From the NCBI GenBank assembly GCA_026874595.1, contig CM049307.1:31036362-31100361 (forward strand): a stretch of DNA of 64,000 nucleotides, read 5' to 3'. The notes under the pieces were generated by a model. The model was given only the letters and a program-made list of their open reading frames with translations, was not told the origin of the DNA and did no database searches. A program made the position numbers and the translations under genes. This document shows, one piece after another, positions 47,967-59,057 of the stretch. Numbering within the stretch: position 1 is the first letter of the stretch; each line of letters opens with the position of its first letter. This DNA comes from Sipunculus nudus (Eukaryota; Annelida; Sipuncula; Golfingiida; Sipunculidae).

Positions 47967-49325
47967 TCCATTATATGTATTGTGTTGTGGATAAAAATCT
48001 TTCGGAACAGCGTTCAGAACAGCATACAGTCGTTCACGATCACCCAAAGCCAGTGCCAAGCAAGTGATTGGGGCCTTTGACTAATAGTCACCTACATATG
48101 TACCATGTGACATGAGAAACATATCAACAGTATTGCATATACATACAAAAGAAACTGTCCACGGAATAGACCTAAGAATAAAATGTAAAAATGCCAGTGT
48201 TATTTGTGAAAATAGTAACAATGATGGCCTTGACTTATACGCAAAAACAACCATACTGAATGAAAGAATTAAATGTCTTTAAAAACAAACATTATTACAT
48301 AAACATTATTGAAAATCAGACAGCACATGCATGTAAAAAAAAACAAATACCAGTACAAACATATTAAATATACTTTTTACAGGAGTTTTATATTTTGTAA
48401 CTGCAGTAATGAGAAAAAATCTCAATTTTCAAAACATTTTGAATCAATATTATGTGTTTACAACTTTGGTTGTGCCAATCCACACATGTACACGTCACAC
48501 TCTACCAACCACGACGTGAATTTGGTTAACATTTTCTTTACATCTGTTACATAGTAGGCCTACATGTGTTTGTGAATATTTGTCAAGGACTTCAATCACA
48601 TGCAAGCCCTTGACTTTTTGCAACCAAGAGCAACTGTATAAAACAAAATAAATAAATTTGTTTTCAGTCTAAAGTGTTTAGGAATTTAATGCAGATATCA
48701 GCATTTACTGCAGACAAGACAAAACTGAGGAATATCAGATGCAACATTCCACATGATAAATATCCATAATAACAAAAATAACAATCTGTGGTCAAAATAT
48801 TTTGTAAAATAGTAAAATTATATTAAGCGATTCCAATTTTGACACATGGGATATCAGATAATTACACTTTGGGTGTACACTGTACTAGATAGAATCTAAT
48901 TAGTCATTCCTCTATATGAGTGGTCTATGTAACATTTACACATAGTAAAGCTGACAGAAGAGACTGAAAGTCGTGGCACCTAATGTGGCACCCAACACAG
49001 CTCTACATTAGATCATGCACACGACTCAACTCTTACAGGTTACAGCTGATCATGAGGTACAACTTTGAACAAGCCCTGCTCGATGTGTATCAGGCAACTG
49101 TACAAGTGTACACAGAAATGTTCATTACCAAAGAGTTCTCTTTTTGGGCTTATATCAAAAAGTCAGAACCTCCATGTTGTAAGTGTATACTCTGAACTAG
49201 TCCTCTCCAGAGTTTTCTGATCCAGCAAGCCTTGGTTTATACACATAGATAATTCTCTGGTCTCCAAGAGATACTAAGAGACTAATGCAAAGCTTCCATT
49301 TACCAAGTGACATAACCATTAACCA

Positions 49326-49328
<3 letters not shown>
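47967..49328. other. Unassigned DNA
   Basis: No gene or repeat recognised. Short open frames are AT-rich and unsupported. Confidence 0.5.

Positions 49329-49392
<64 letters not shown>
49329..49392. repeat. (AT)32 microsatellite
   Basis: An uninterrupted AT run of 64 bp. It may be the 3' tail of the SINE-like sequence on its right. Confidence 0.95.
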
Positions 49393-49395
<3 letters not shown>

Positions 49396-49545
49396 CTCTT
49401 GTTTGAGGCTGTGACAAGCCTTTTATGAGAAAGTTTACATCTAATTTTCTTCACAACTAGAGACTCTGGATGAAAGCCTGATAACTGCCAGGTTTGAATC
49501 TGCAACTACCAGGGCTGTACCCCACTAGTCAGGCATCTTATATAG
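49393..49545 (-). mobile_element. tRNA-derived SINE-like sequence with AT-repeat tail (weak)
   Basis: On the minus strand ACTAGTGGGG (49529-49520) is followed about 20 nt later by GATTCAAACC (49500-49491). This resembles a degenerate tRNA A-box and a good B-box. The sequence continues about 100 bp and ends in the (AT)32 array, as SINE tails often end in simple repeats. Only one copy is in the window. Confidence 0.3.
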
Positions 49546-50104
49546 TTTTTTTGCTTATCATAAATTTGAGATTTTTTCCACTGACACTGAAAAGCTGACG
49601 AATCATAAAACTGTTTTGGGTAGTATAAATCTGATGGAAATTTGTAGCAATATTTTTTTTTTAAGGGTATAAAAATAATTTTACAGGATGCATATACACA
49701 AATAAAATGACACTTCTTAACCCTCTGATGTACGTCCCAATATTGGAAACTGCAGCTTGGATCAGATCTTCTTTTACTCATCATTATGACCCTGTGTAAA
49801 CATTTTTTAATTTTCCCCATATAGCCTTCAACAAAATGTCTGGGGTTTTTCCTTAAGCATTAGTGGATATCAATACTGATATTACTAATATTAGGTGGAG
49901 AGGCCAGTTTCATACCAGCAAAGTGTGAGCATGGTCAGCCAGGGCAACCATCATTCTTAACTGAGATAAAACCAAGAAACTACAACCATTTCATGAAGCC
50001 TGCAACACTTTTTCCTCTGAAATGATAGATTAAAGTGAAATGAAAAATAGCAAAAATAAATTCTGAACTGTGTGAAGGAGGCCTCTAGAAATACAAATGA
50101 ATTT
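49546..50104 (-). other. 3' flank of the right coding block
   Basis: No gene. If the frame does not splice at 50126 but reads on to TAA at 50105-50107, ATTAAA (minus strand, 49811-49806) could serve as polyadenylation signal about 300 nt downstream. Confidence 0.35.
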
Positions 50105-50125
50105 TTAATATTTGGTACAACTGAC

Positions 50126-53100
50126 CTTAGTAAGAGAAGCAGCCACCAGGGGTCTCTGTAGAGCAGGTATGCCATGTAGCTGGTTTGCCCCGAGTTCAGC
50201 CCTTTGGTTGATTGTATCAGACCTGTGTATAGAGTTGAGGGCTGCCATGAGCTGGAAGGCCTGCTGTTGGTTGTATCTGATTGCTGTCTGAGCTTGTTCC
50301 AACTGTCTTTGGACACCCAGTGCCCCCTGTAGCTTCTGGTGTAGTTTATCCCTGTCATGTTCAGCCTGTGCCAGAGCCTGCTCTTTTTTAACTAACTGGT
50401 CCCTGAGAATATTTATTTGGTACTGGTCCCCATCACTCTGTGCCACCAGAGCCTGGTTGTGATGGACTGCCCTCTGGAGGTCACTCTGAGCATCACTGAC
50501 CTCTTGACCCATCTGTGACATCTGCTGCTCCACATCACTGGCTGCTTTCCTCAGTCTGGACTGCATCAGTTCATTCTCCAGTGCTGCACTAGCCAGGCTC
50601 CTCTGGAGCTTTAACACAACTGGGTCTGCTGAGAAATATGATGTGGCCAGAATCTCCCATTTTCCTGGACCCTCTGGTTCAGATTCTGTAACAATTGACT
50701 CATCGTCATGGTGATCAGCATCCATTGCCAGCTCATCTTCTTGGTCCTCAGGAGTTAGTGTACTGTCACTGCTGGTTGAGCTGTCACAGATACTGAGAGT
50801 GCTGCTGTCACAGGCTTCACTGGACTGTGGGTATAGCTGGTCCAGCTGCTCTCTGATGCTGGTGACTGTCTGTGTGAACCTGGCATCCTCAGCCCTGGCA
50901 CTCTCTATACAGTCATTGAGATTCTCTAGATTTCTGAGAGTACTGTGCATGTCATAATTATCATGGTCTGCTGCAGCTGTTTCACACCTGTCAGCCCTGA
51001 TACAAGCTGCATTTGATTGAGTTTGTCTGCCTGTAGTCTGGACCAGCTGATCCTGCAGGCAGGCTACAGTCTTATGAAGGCTGGTTATGGTCTCCATGTC
51101 TTGTTTCCTCAACCCTCTGGCAAGTTGCACCTCACGGTGCATGCGGCTGTTGTCAAGTTTCAATGATTTCACTTGATGCACACTTGGGTCTGATGGTGCT
51201 GCCACCTCTTGATCATTAATGGAACTACCCAAGCTTGAGCACTCTGATTTCACCTTGTGGTCATTAACAGAATTACTCAACTGTGATGTTAAATAACAGG
51301 CCAGGGCTTCTTGTGGCTTACCATCACCAGTAAGATACTCATCAATGGACTTGATGACACTCCTAGGACTGAGTCCATTAAGTCCATCTTGTGCTACTCT
51401 AGGAGTGAGTGTATAACCTCTGGCAGGGTATGTTGTAGCATCAGTGCTGTCTCCTGGTGGCAGACTACCACACTGACCATCATCAGCCTCGGATAAATCT
51501 GACAATGATAAAGCAGGAACAGGGTAACTCTTATGTGGTGACTGATCACGTTCAGGCTCAAACCTACATACTCCAGTGTTATTTCTTGCATCAGTGTTAC
51601 GTCTTGTATCATCACCACTGCTGGCACTATGACATGAGGACTCAAGATCAGTGTTGGCTTTTACAGGGTCATACAGCCCTCCAAGCTGAAGCATCTGACG
51701 AGCATATAATTTAGACACTGCAGCAATCAGCTGATCATTGATAGAAGCCTTCGTAGCTTCCCTGTCCACTACCTTAATGGGGGTCATTTCTGTATATTTC
51801 TCAGCAGTCTCTGAGTTAATAGTCACAGCTTTTTCTGTTTGCTGTTTATTTATCAATGTACTTTTCATGTGATCATTAGGGGATTCTACACGCATCTCAT
51901 TACATTCTGAAGTGTGATGAATCAGATCTAATTCAGCACCAACAGCACTGTCAGTTCTTGTCAAGCTGTCAGAGTTTATCCCTTGCTGCTCTGGTCCTCG
52001 CAGTGCAGGAGCAGACATAACAGGTGCTGTATCCATAGTTACCAGCTGAGCAGCAGAGGAGTGAGTACTGCTATCTGTCAATGAGCAGGTACTGCTCTGA
52101 TGACTCTGTCTTGATGAGTATGTATTTCTCTCTGTGTTGAGTATCTGCTGAGCATACATCCTTGAAACAGCACTGATCAGCTGCTCATTGGTTGGTTGTT
52201 GCTGGGTGACTGCGCTGACAGGAAGGCTGGTACTGCTGGTTTCTTGGTCTTGATGTGATGCACAAGGCAATGAGGCTGTGTCATGAATATTCATGTCTGT
52301 CCTGTTTAAAGAACTATTAAGCTGTGCTGCCACTTTATCAGCTAAAGTATCCACAGATTCAGCATCCGACAAAGCTTCTTTAACAGTTTTTGCACCACTG
52401 ATATTTGTAGCACCATTTGAATCAGGTTCTTGTTCCTGATGTTTTATCCTTAGTTTTGAAACATCAAATAAACCTTGGAGATCTTGTACAGAACATGCGC
52501 TTTCTTTAGGAAGACTGCTGTTAGTCCATGCACCAGGACAGCCTTCCAGCTGTAGCAGCTGCTGTGCATACAGCTGTGATACAGCTGAGATCAGCCGATC
52601 ATTGACTGATGCAGGAGCTGCTACAGTGCTGCTTACACACATATCAGCACTGACAAGCTGATTATCTGGTCCAGTTACATCTTCCCTCAACAAAACATCA
52701 GTATTATCACTGTCATAAGCAGCTAAATCATAATTGTTACTACTGTCACCAACAGGTGGGACTACATGTCTGCTTGGTATGACTTGACCTTCAGTCACTT
52801 TTACTGACTTAACAGATCCTGAGTCGCTACCTGTTGTGGACCTCGGACTGGAGAGAGATGTGAGTGTATTAGTAAGGGATCCAGACTGCCCTTGTGATGT
52901 TACTGTCCGTGTCTCAGGCTGCAGCATGTCTGGTACATATATCTGGAATGTTTTATTTTGTGGTGCACCACGTAAAGCCAGGCTCTGCTGCAAGGCCTGT
53001 ACAAGCAAAGGGTCCAGCACCACCTCTGCTGGAGGGACCTCTGAATTAACACAAGATTCTTCACTTTTACTACCGTCCTGTGCACCATTTACAGCAACTG

Positions 53101-54169
53101 ACCTTAAATCTTTGCTACTTACAGTTTTTTCACCTCCACCTGCCTTGGAGTTTTTCAGATTTTCTTTTAAACCTGATGCACTGACAAATTCTGGCACGCT
53201 TAATGAAATATTTTGGATTATTTCATTATCTGGGATCACTTTTTCCAAAGTCATTGGATTAGCTGTTAACTGATACCTGCTGCCATCTAGTGACCCTTCT
53301 AGTAACAAAGACGAGGTGCCCTGGCTACCAACATGGTTGTTGCTGCCATCTGTTGGCAAGGAGGTAAACAAGTCTTGCCCTGTTGGGGCAGTGTCCTTTT
53401 GCTCCAGCCCATCATCATCTGACATGCTGAGCTCATCATCTGCGTGATGATCAAATGAAGCTGAGGCTCTTCCTGTAGCAGTCACCTCTACTCTGGGTGT
53501 GTCAGGCTCACTGTCGGCTGGAAACACGGAGGCGTCTGACAGACAATGGTCTGTGGTAGTATGGTCAGATTCATCTCCTGGTACCAGTGGAGCAAACGAA
53601 ATGTCAGGAGTTTTATCGTCAGCGGTCATGTATGAGGATGCGGAGTGATTGAGGTTGTCAGTCATGGAGTTATTGAGAGATTCTGACTCTCCTGAGAGTT
53701 GCGAAATATTCCCTCCTCCTGACACATCATTTAAATTTGCAATGCATCCTGGGTCCTCCTCATTCCGGGCTGACCATTCTGTGGTGGTACACACACCTGC
53801 AACAGCTCCAACAGTGGCACCATCTATGATCCCTCCCTGGCTTTCAATTGGAAAACTTAGATTATGATGTACAGGTGTCCCTTTCTTTGTGATGTCATTA
53901 TGATTGTGATCTGTTGTAATTCCTCCAGGCAGTCTGGATAGTTTATGTCTGGATTCTTGCTCTGTGTTGGAGCCATATCCAGATTCTGTGCTGGCACCAC
54001 ACACAACACCTGGAGCTGACCCCTTTGGTGAGAGTGCAGCAGTACCTGCCTCTGAGGCATCTGATTGGCTGGTGTTAGTCCCTGATGATGTCACATATGT
54101 ATCACTTTTCTCACTGTGATTGGCTGATTTTCTCTTGGTTCGCTTTTTCTTCTTGTGCTTACCAGGCAT
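50126..54169 (-). CDS. 4.0-kb exon of a large coiled-coil/disordered protein with three helical repeats (unknown)
   Basis: A frame of 1348 codons starts at ATG right after the acceptor ATTTTAG and is preceded in phase 0 by coding exons, so this Met is probably internal (residue 71). It begins with KHKKKKRTKRK, a nuclear-signal-like basic tract. A long Ser/Thr/Asp-rich region follows, containing three copies of an amphipathic helix (about residues 593-613, 731-751 and 881-901). Then come a helical segment near 1070-1112, an acidic Ser-rich patch near 1196-1235, and a coiled coil from about 1245 to 1385 (ENELMQSRLRKAASDVEQQM, then QINILRDQLVKKEQALAQAE). It ends at K|GTCAGT (donor 50120-50125), or six codons later at a stop (KVSCTKY). 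The last choice decides whether the left coding block belongs to the same gene. No signal peptide or membrane segment. Function not recognised. Confidence 0.92.
51677..51739 (-). repeat. Helical repeat copy 3 (NDQLIAAVSKLYARQMLQL)
   Basis: A 21-codon block in the large exon, about residues 881-901 of the joined protein. It shares N-[DE]-[QR]-LI-[SA]-AVS-x-[LM]-YA-[QR]-Q with the two other copies. DNA identity is lower than protein identity, which suggests selection on the peptide. Confidence 0.9.
52127..52189 (-). repeat. Helical repeat copy 2 (NEQLISAVSRMYAQQILNT)
   Basis: A 21-codon block at about residues 731-751. Same core as copies 1 and 3. The spacing to copy 1 is 138 residues and to copy 3 150 residues, with unrelated low-complexity linkers. 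Confidence 0.9.
52541..52603 (-). repeat. Helical repeat copy 1 (NDRLISAVSQLYAQQLLQL)
   Basis: A 21-codon block at about residues 593-613. Hydrophobic residues fall at L, I, V, L/Y, L, L with i/i+3/i+4 spacing, as in an amphipathic helix. Confidence 0.9.
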
Positions 54170-54395
54170 CTAAAATTAATAGATATGAACATGAATCAGG
54201 GCTGATTGTCTTATATGAAAAAGGTTGCATAAGTCTGAGCTAATTTTTTTAAAACTAAATTAATACAGTTCAAAAGAAATAAAAACATAAATTACATATT
54301 GTCAAAAAGTTAAATGTATTTATCATCAGGAGTATGCTCACGCAGAAAGAAACATGTACAGACAAATGAGAGAATGCATTAATGAAAGTACAAAC

Positions 54396-54464
54396 CTTGT
54401 ATGATTGGGGTTCAAATACTGGTACATCTGCTGGGCTGTAAGCATCTAAATCCTTCTGAAGTGC
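54396..54464 (-). CDS. Coding exon 3 of the right block (23 codons)
   Basis: Bounded by the acceptor TCCTACAG and the donor AAG|GTTTGT, 69 nt in phase 0. It encodes ALQKDLDAYSPADVPVFEPQ followed by SYK and continues the helical segment of the exon before it. It joins to the large exon without a frame change. Confidence 0.75.
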
Positions 54465-55378
54465 CTGTAGGAACACAATGTAATCATTAGTTTACATGCA
54501 CAAACAATCCCCTAATAACATGAGGATGAATATTTGAAATAATTCAAGTAAGAGCTATCAAAGCAGAACCAACGAGGAAGGATGAACCAACAAGATTAAG
54601 CAGAGCAAGGACAACAATGATGTCCATTTTAATCAGACACTGTGGTAGGCTTCATAATGTTTTTTTTTTCACTTTTGCAATGGGGTACCTTTGAACATGA
54701 TAATGTTATTTACAGTAATCACTGCAGTTGTTTCTCAGCGCCATCTAGTATTCAAACGTTTATTGATTTAGAAGTTTAAGACATCTGTCTTTTTAATTAA
54801 ACATTAACTTTAATCATATATAAGCCCAATGCATTGAAATGTAAGGTATTCTCCTTGGCTTTCCACACAAATCCAGTTTTAATGCCTTACTCAAGCGTTA
54901 TGAGTTTCACTAAATGAACACAAGATGGAGTTGATATGCAATAACAGTTTACCGTAATTAATGATGAAGACCTATGCTGAGGTACCCCATTTCTTTCAAG
55001 GGTTCTATTTTCTTGATCTCAATATATAGCTATCTACACAGAGTACAGCCCCTATCTTGTATGAATTACCTAGTATATCACTGTATGTGTCCACAATCTT
55101 TATGATCTGATGAAGATATCAGGGACACATAGAACAAGCCGAATTTTTTGTACATTAGAAGAATAAAATAGATTCCATATCATTTATAATATTAATCTAT
55201 GATTGACACAAAACATAAAAGCGCCATTATTATTCATCATCATGATAAAATCAATCTTCAGCCTTGTGAAATTACAGACATAGATGATGTATATTACATG
55301 CCAGTGAGGCTACAGTACAAATAAATGTTTACCTGTGTAAATAGGGCATCTTATTCACAAAGAAGTTAAAATACCTAC
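54465..55378 (-). other. Intron 2 of the right block
   Basis: The donor is AAG|GTAGGT and the acceptor TCCTACAG, phase 0. Inside, ATACTAGATGGCG on the minus strand (54751-54739) resembles a CTCF core. Otherwise AT-rich and featureless. Confidence 0.7.
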
Positions 55379-55483
55379 CTTCAACACAGATCTCACACGC
55401 CAGTATTCTGCCTCTATGGCTTCCAGCTCTGACTGACAGCTGCTCTGTAGAGTAGACAATTTCTGTACCAGGGACTTGTCATC
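55379..55483 (-). CDS. Coding exon 2 of the right block (35 codons)
   Basis: Bounded by the acceptor GTCTTCCAG and the donor AAG|GTAGGT, 105 nt in phase 0. It encodes DDKSLVQKLSTLQSSC, then QSELEAIEAEYWRVRSVLK, a clear heptad-like coiled-coil stretch that runs into the next exon (ALQKDLDAY). This shows that the large exon is not the first coding exon. Confidence 0.8.
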
Positions 55484-56529
55484 CTGGAAGACAACAAAAG
55501 TATTGGTTTGTATTTATAAACTGTATTATTGTGAAAATGTTAGCAAATATGACTGAATGAAATGGTCTGTCTTTGCAGGCACACAAGATGATAACATTTT
55601 TAACCCAGTTAATATTTTCTTTTTAAAGATCTCAGAAAATATCTGACATTTTATACTATATGCAGCTCATTTTAATACAGATTATAAATTTTATTTTTTA
55701 CACCTCATTTATTTTATGTGTTTTCATTTCTGTAGGGAGCTGTCCAGTTATATTCAAGGATTAATAGCAGTTATTTTAACACTTAACCACTGTTATCACA
55801 AATTTATTTTAAAATTTTTCATGTTTGGAATTACAGTCTTACAGTCTGGATTAGTACATGTATATTGCCAGTGGATCAATCATAATCTGGCTGCACCCAA
55901 ACAATAACCACAATGATAGTTTGTTAAAATAAATAATGTGGCGTTGGCATAAATATATCAAGGCAAAATTCTTTGGTCCCTGGTTTGAGTGACCCCTGTA
56001 TCAAATTACTTCCTACTGTAAATGATTGTTTTTCCCTTGCACAATTAGTTTTACAGTTAAAATGTACCTTGATTATTTGTTTTTTAGTGAATAGTGATCC
56101 CATTCAGCAAAAGATGGCACTGTTGGCACACCATGCATAGTGTAATAAAACCCTGGGCCACCTTCTAGCATTAACTTCATGCTCGTGTGTTTCAGGAAGA
56201 ATATGCCGGTTACAAATCAACTGACATGGACTGTACATAGATATTTCATTGAATGAATGTAAAACATAATGAAACCTGGTCAGCACTCTGACAGAATGGT
56301 ACATACTAACCTTTCTTCATGTATTTTCCTTTGGCAGACAGGGTGGTTGCCAAAAGCAGGGACTACTGTCCAATCATTTAAACTTGTGAAGATTATAAAT
56401 TAGGTTATAATTCTCCATAAGTCATGTTATTTTTCCTATGCATGTCATTGCTTCTGAGGAAAACTGACACTTCACGGTTGTTCTATGTCAGTTATCTTCT
56501 TATTAACAATTATTTTTGGAGATACTTAC
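55484..56529 (-). other. Intron 1 of the right block
   Basis: The donor is AGT|GTAAGT (56524-56529) and the acceptor GTCTTCCAG. No other feature seen. Confidence 0.65.
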
Positions 56530-56632
56530 ACTAGCAGGTTGTGGTATAACCCCTGTAGTGCTCATTCTGCCTGTGAGGAGTGTCACTGTCCCTCATGTCT
56601 AGCAGCTCCATCCTGATGCTCCAGCCAACCAC
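56530..56632 (-). CDS. First coding exon of the right block with 5' UTR
   Basis: The exon runs from an acceptor-like GTTACAG (so a further 5' exon may exist) to the donor AGT|GTAAGT. The start codon is ATG at 56565-56563, giving MSTTGVIPQPAS before the splice. In the same frame TAG and TGA occur upstream of this ATG within the exon, which supports it as the start. The coding part is 36 nt and joins exon 2 in phase 0. Being short, it is less certain than the exons after it. Confidence 0.6.
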
Positions 56633-57182
56633 CTGTAACAACATAACTGAATCATTAACACATTATGATAACCATCAGATTAGGGTTGTACCAAACCACC
56701 CTGAAATAACTCGCAACCTATACTAAACCTGTGCCACCATCAGTGGCTAAGTCAGGAGTGACATTTACACACACGTTGGAGTATGAGAGCATCTATATAG
56801 AATAACTCTTGACTGGTCTTGATACATTATACATAATATACAATCTAAAACAGGATAGCACTGACAGATTACATCATATCACTGCAAAATAAAGTTAAAG
56901 ATTTAATTAAAATATCTGACTATGGATTTTCTTCTGAATCTGATTAACTCATCCTTTTCTTTTCTGGTACTCCAATATTATACAATTTGATGTCAGAAAG
57001 AGACAAAAAGAGAAACAATACTCAGATAGGCAAATCTGGACCCAAATAAAATGTTCATCATATCTTCCATCACTTAAAGTCAGCCTATTCATGTGATTTC
57101 ACATAAATCCATCCATATTTTTCTTAAGATGCTCTGGACACAGACAGACAGACAGACAGAGGATCAGACAGATCAAGACACA
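56633..57182. other. Upstream region of the right block
   Basis: No gene seen. A CAGA microsatellite ('cagacagacagacagacaga') lies at about 57139-57161, next to the element head at 57183. Confidence 0.5.
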
Positions 57183-59057
57183 AACAAGACGACCAGAGGT
57201 CACGCGCTTGCCGGAAATACTTTGACCCAGATTGGTAGAATAACAAGAAAATGTCATAACCAAGACAAAGACCATGAAAATGAGCCTCTAGCGGCCATTT
57301 TCCAAAAATGAAAAATTCTTTTCGAGATATTAGTGGAAGATGTATCAGATGTATCAGTTAAAATAGATTCCTGCGAAACTGTGGCCTGTAGAATGTTTTA
57401 TTTAAGACAAGGACCAGCTAAGAGGCAAAATTTAGGAGAGCTGACAGAGAGACAGAAATACTGACAAAGTGACACATCTGAGACAAAAGTTGGCCGTACA
57501 AAAGTTGTGGGGAAGACCAAGCGGAAAAAAATGAGCCTAAGATTGTGAAGATAGGATTAAAATTGACAAAGTTATGACGAAAATAACATTTCAAAATTTT
57601 TTGATGACCTTGACCTTGACCTGTGGCAGATATTGACAAAAAAGGCATGCAGAACGTTTGGTCTTCCATGATCTCTGTAAGTTTTAAAGCGGTTGCTGTA
57701 AAATTGTGGCCTTTGTAGTGCTATATGTAAGACAAAAGAACCAGCAAGAAGGCGAAAATGAGGACAGCTGACAAAGAGACAGAAATACTGACTAAGTGAC
57801 ACATCTGAGACAAAAGATGGCTTACAAAAGTTGTGGGGAAGACCAAGAAGAAGAAAATGAGCCTAAGATTGTGAAGATAAGACCAAATTTGATAAAGCTA
57901 TGAAGAAAATAGAATTTCAAGGTTTTTGGCCGACCTTGACCTTTAACTCTGACCTATATTGACCAAAAAGAATAGGCTTCCAGGATTTGGAAATTTCTAC
58001 CAGCTGTGTAAGTTTCAGGGCGATTGCTGCAAAATTGTGCCCAGGAGAGTACTGATAAACAAACTAGATCTGTCTAGCTGTAAAACTCGCCGAGTTATCA
58101 GCATTTCCCTGAAATCTCGTGTTTACTCGTGTGACCAGATAAGGTGCGAGATTGTGCCTGACTTGCAGTTTTGTCCTGTCAAGCTGGCCATGTGGAACGA
58201 AATGCCGAAAACTAGACCTGTCTAGCTGCAGTTTCGTGAAATGTCGTGTTATCTCGTTTGACGAGATACGGTGTGAGATTTTGCCAGGCTTGCATATCTG
58301 TCGTGTCAAGGTGGTCTAGTGGAACCAAATGCCGAAAACCAGACGTGTCTAGCTGTAAAACTGGCCGAGTTATAAGCATTTCTGTGAAATGTCGTGTTTT
58401 CTCGTTTCACGAGATACGGTGCGAGATTTGGCCTGTCTTGCAGTTCTGACGTGTCAAGCTTGTTTGGTGGAACGAAATGCCGAAAACTAGACCTGTCTAG
58501 CTGTAAAAGTTGCCGAGTTATAAGCATTTCAGCAAAATCTTGTTTTTTCTCATTTGACGAGATATGGCGCGAGATTTGGCGTGACTTGCAGTTTTGTCGT
58601 GTCAAGCTGGTCTTGTGGAACAAAATGCCGAAAACTAGATCTGCCTAGCTTAAAAACTGACAAAGTTACAAAAAATGGTCGTGTTATTTCCAATTTCCAT
58701 GAATTTTGGCCCACAAAATGTAACCATGGTAACGGCAAATTTAAGTAAGCTACATGTCAAAAGAAAGGCCAGGTAATGACGAAAAAAATGAGCTATCATT
58801 GACGTAGATGCGACTATTAATGGCCAAGTAATCGAGCAAAAACTGTTAACCAGACTTTTCGTGACCTTGACCTTGAAGCAATGTTGACCAAAAACAATAG
58901 GGCACCTAGAAATCGGTTTGTCAATCAAGCCTGTAAGTTTCAAGTTGATTGATGCAAAAGTGTGGCCTGGAGAGTCGTGACAAACAAACAAAAAAGAGAC
59001 AAACAGACATACGCAACTGACGAACATGCTTGCCAAAATCGAAGATTCCCGGCAAGC
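57183..59057 (+). mobile_element. Head/tail repeat of a third terminus type (family C), 1.9 kb
   Basis: The head reads AACAAGACGACCAGAGGTCA then CGCGCTTGCCGG, echoing the family-A head. The tail ends CCCGGCAAGC (59048-59057), the inverse of the head motif GCTTGCCGG. The interior has two direct units of about 325 bp (about 57371-57692 and 57693-58027), a third partial copy of the unit start at 58028, then about four units of 148 bp (58064-58655), and a CAAACAGAC-type simple region before the tail. Blocks such as 'gaccttgaccttgacc' recur. No protein is encoded; all open frames inside come from the repeats. Confidence 0.75.
58064..58655. repeat. Tandem array, four units of about 148 bp with a conserved hairpin
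   Basis: Unit starts ('ctagayctgtctagctg' type) are at 58064, 58212, 58339, 58487 and a terminal partial at 58635. One unit is short by about 20 bp. Units carry a sequence related to ATCTCGT-TTG-ACGAGAT, which is a perfect 7-bp stem at 58251-58267. Confidence 0.85.

Noticed and set aside
49197-49505. Frame with a long Tyr-Ile repeat.
   Set aside because: Translation of the (AT)32 microsatellite.
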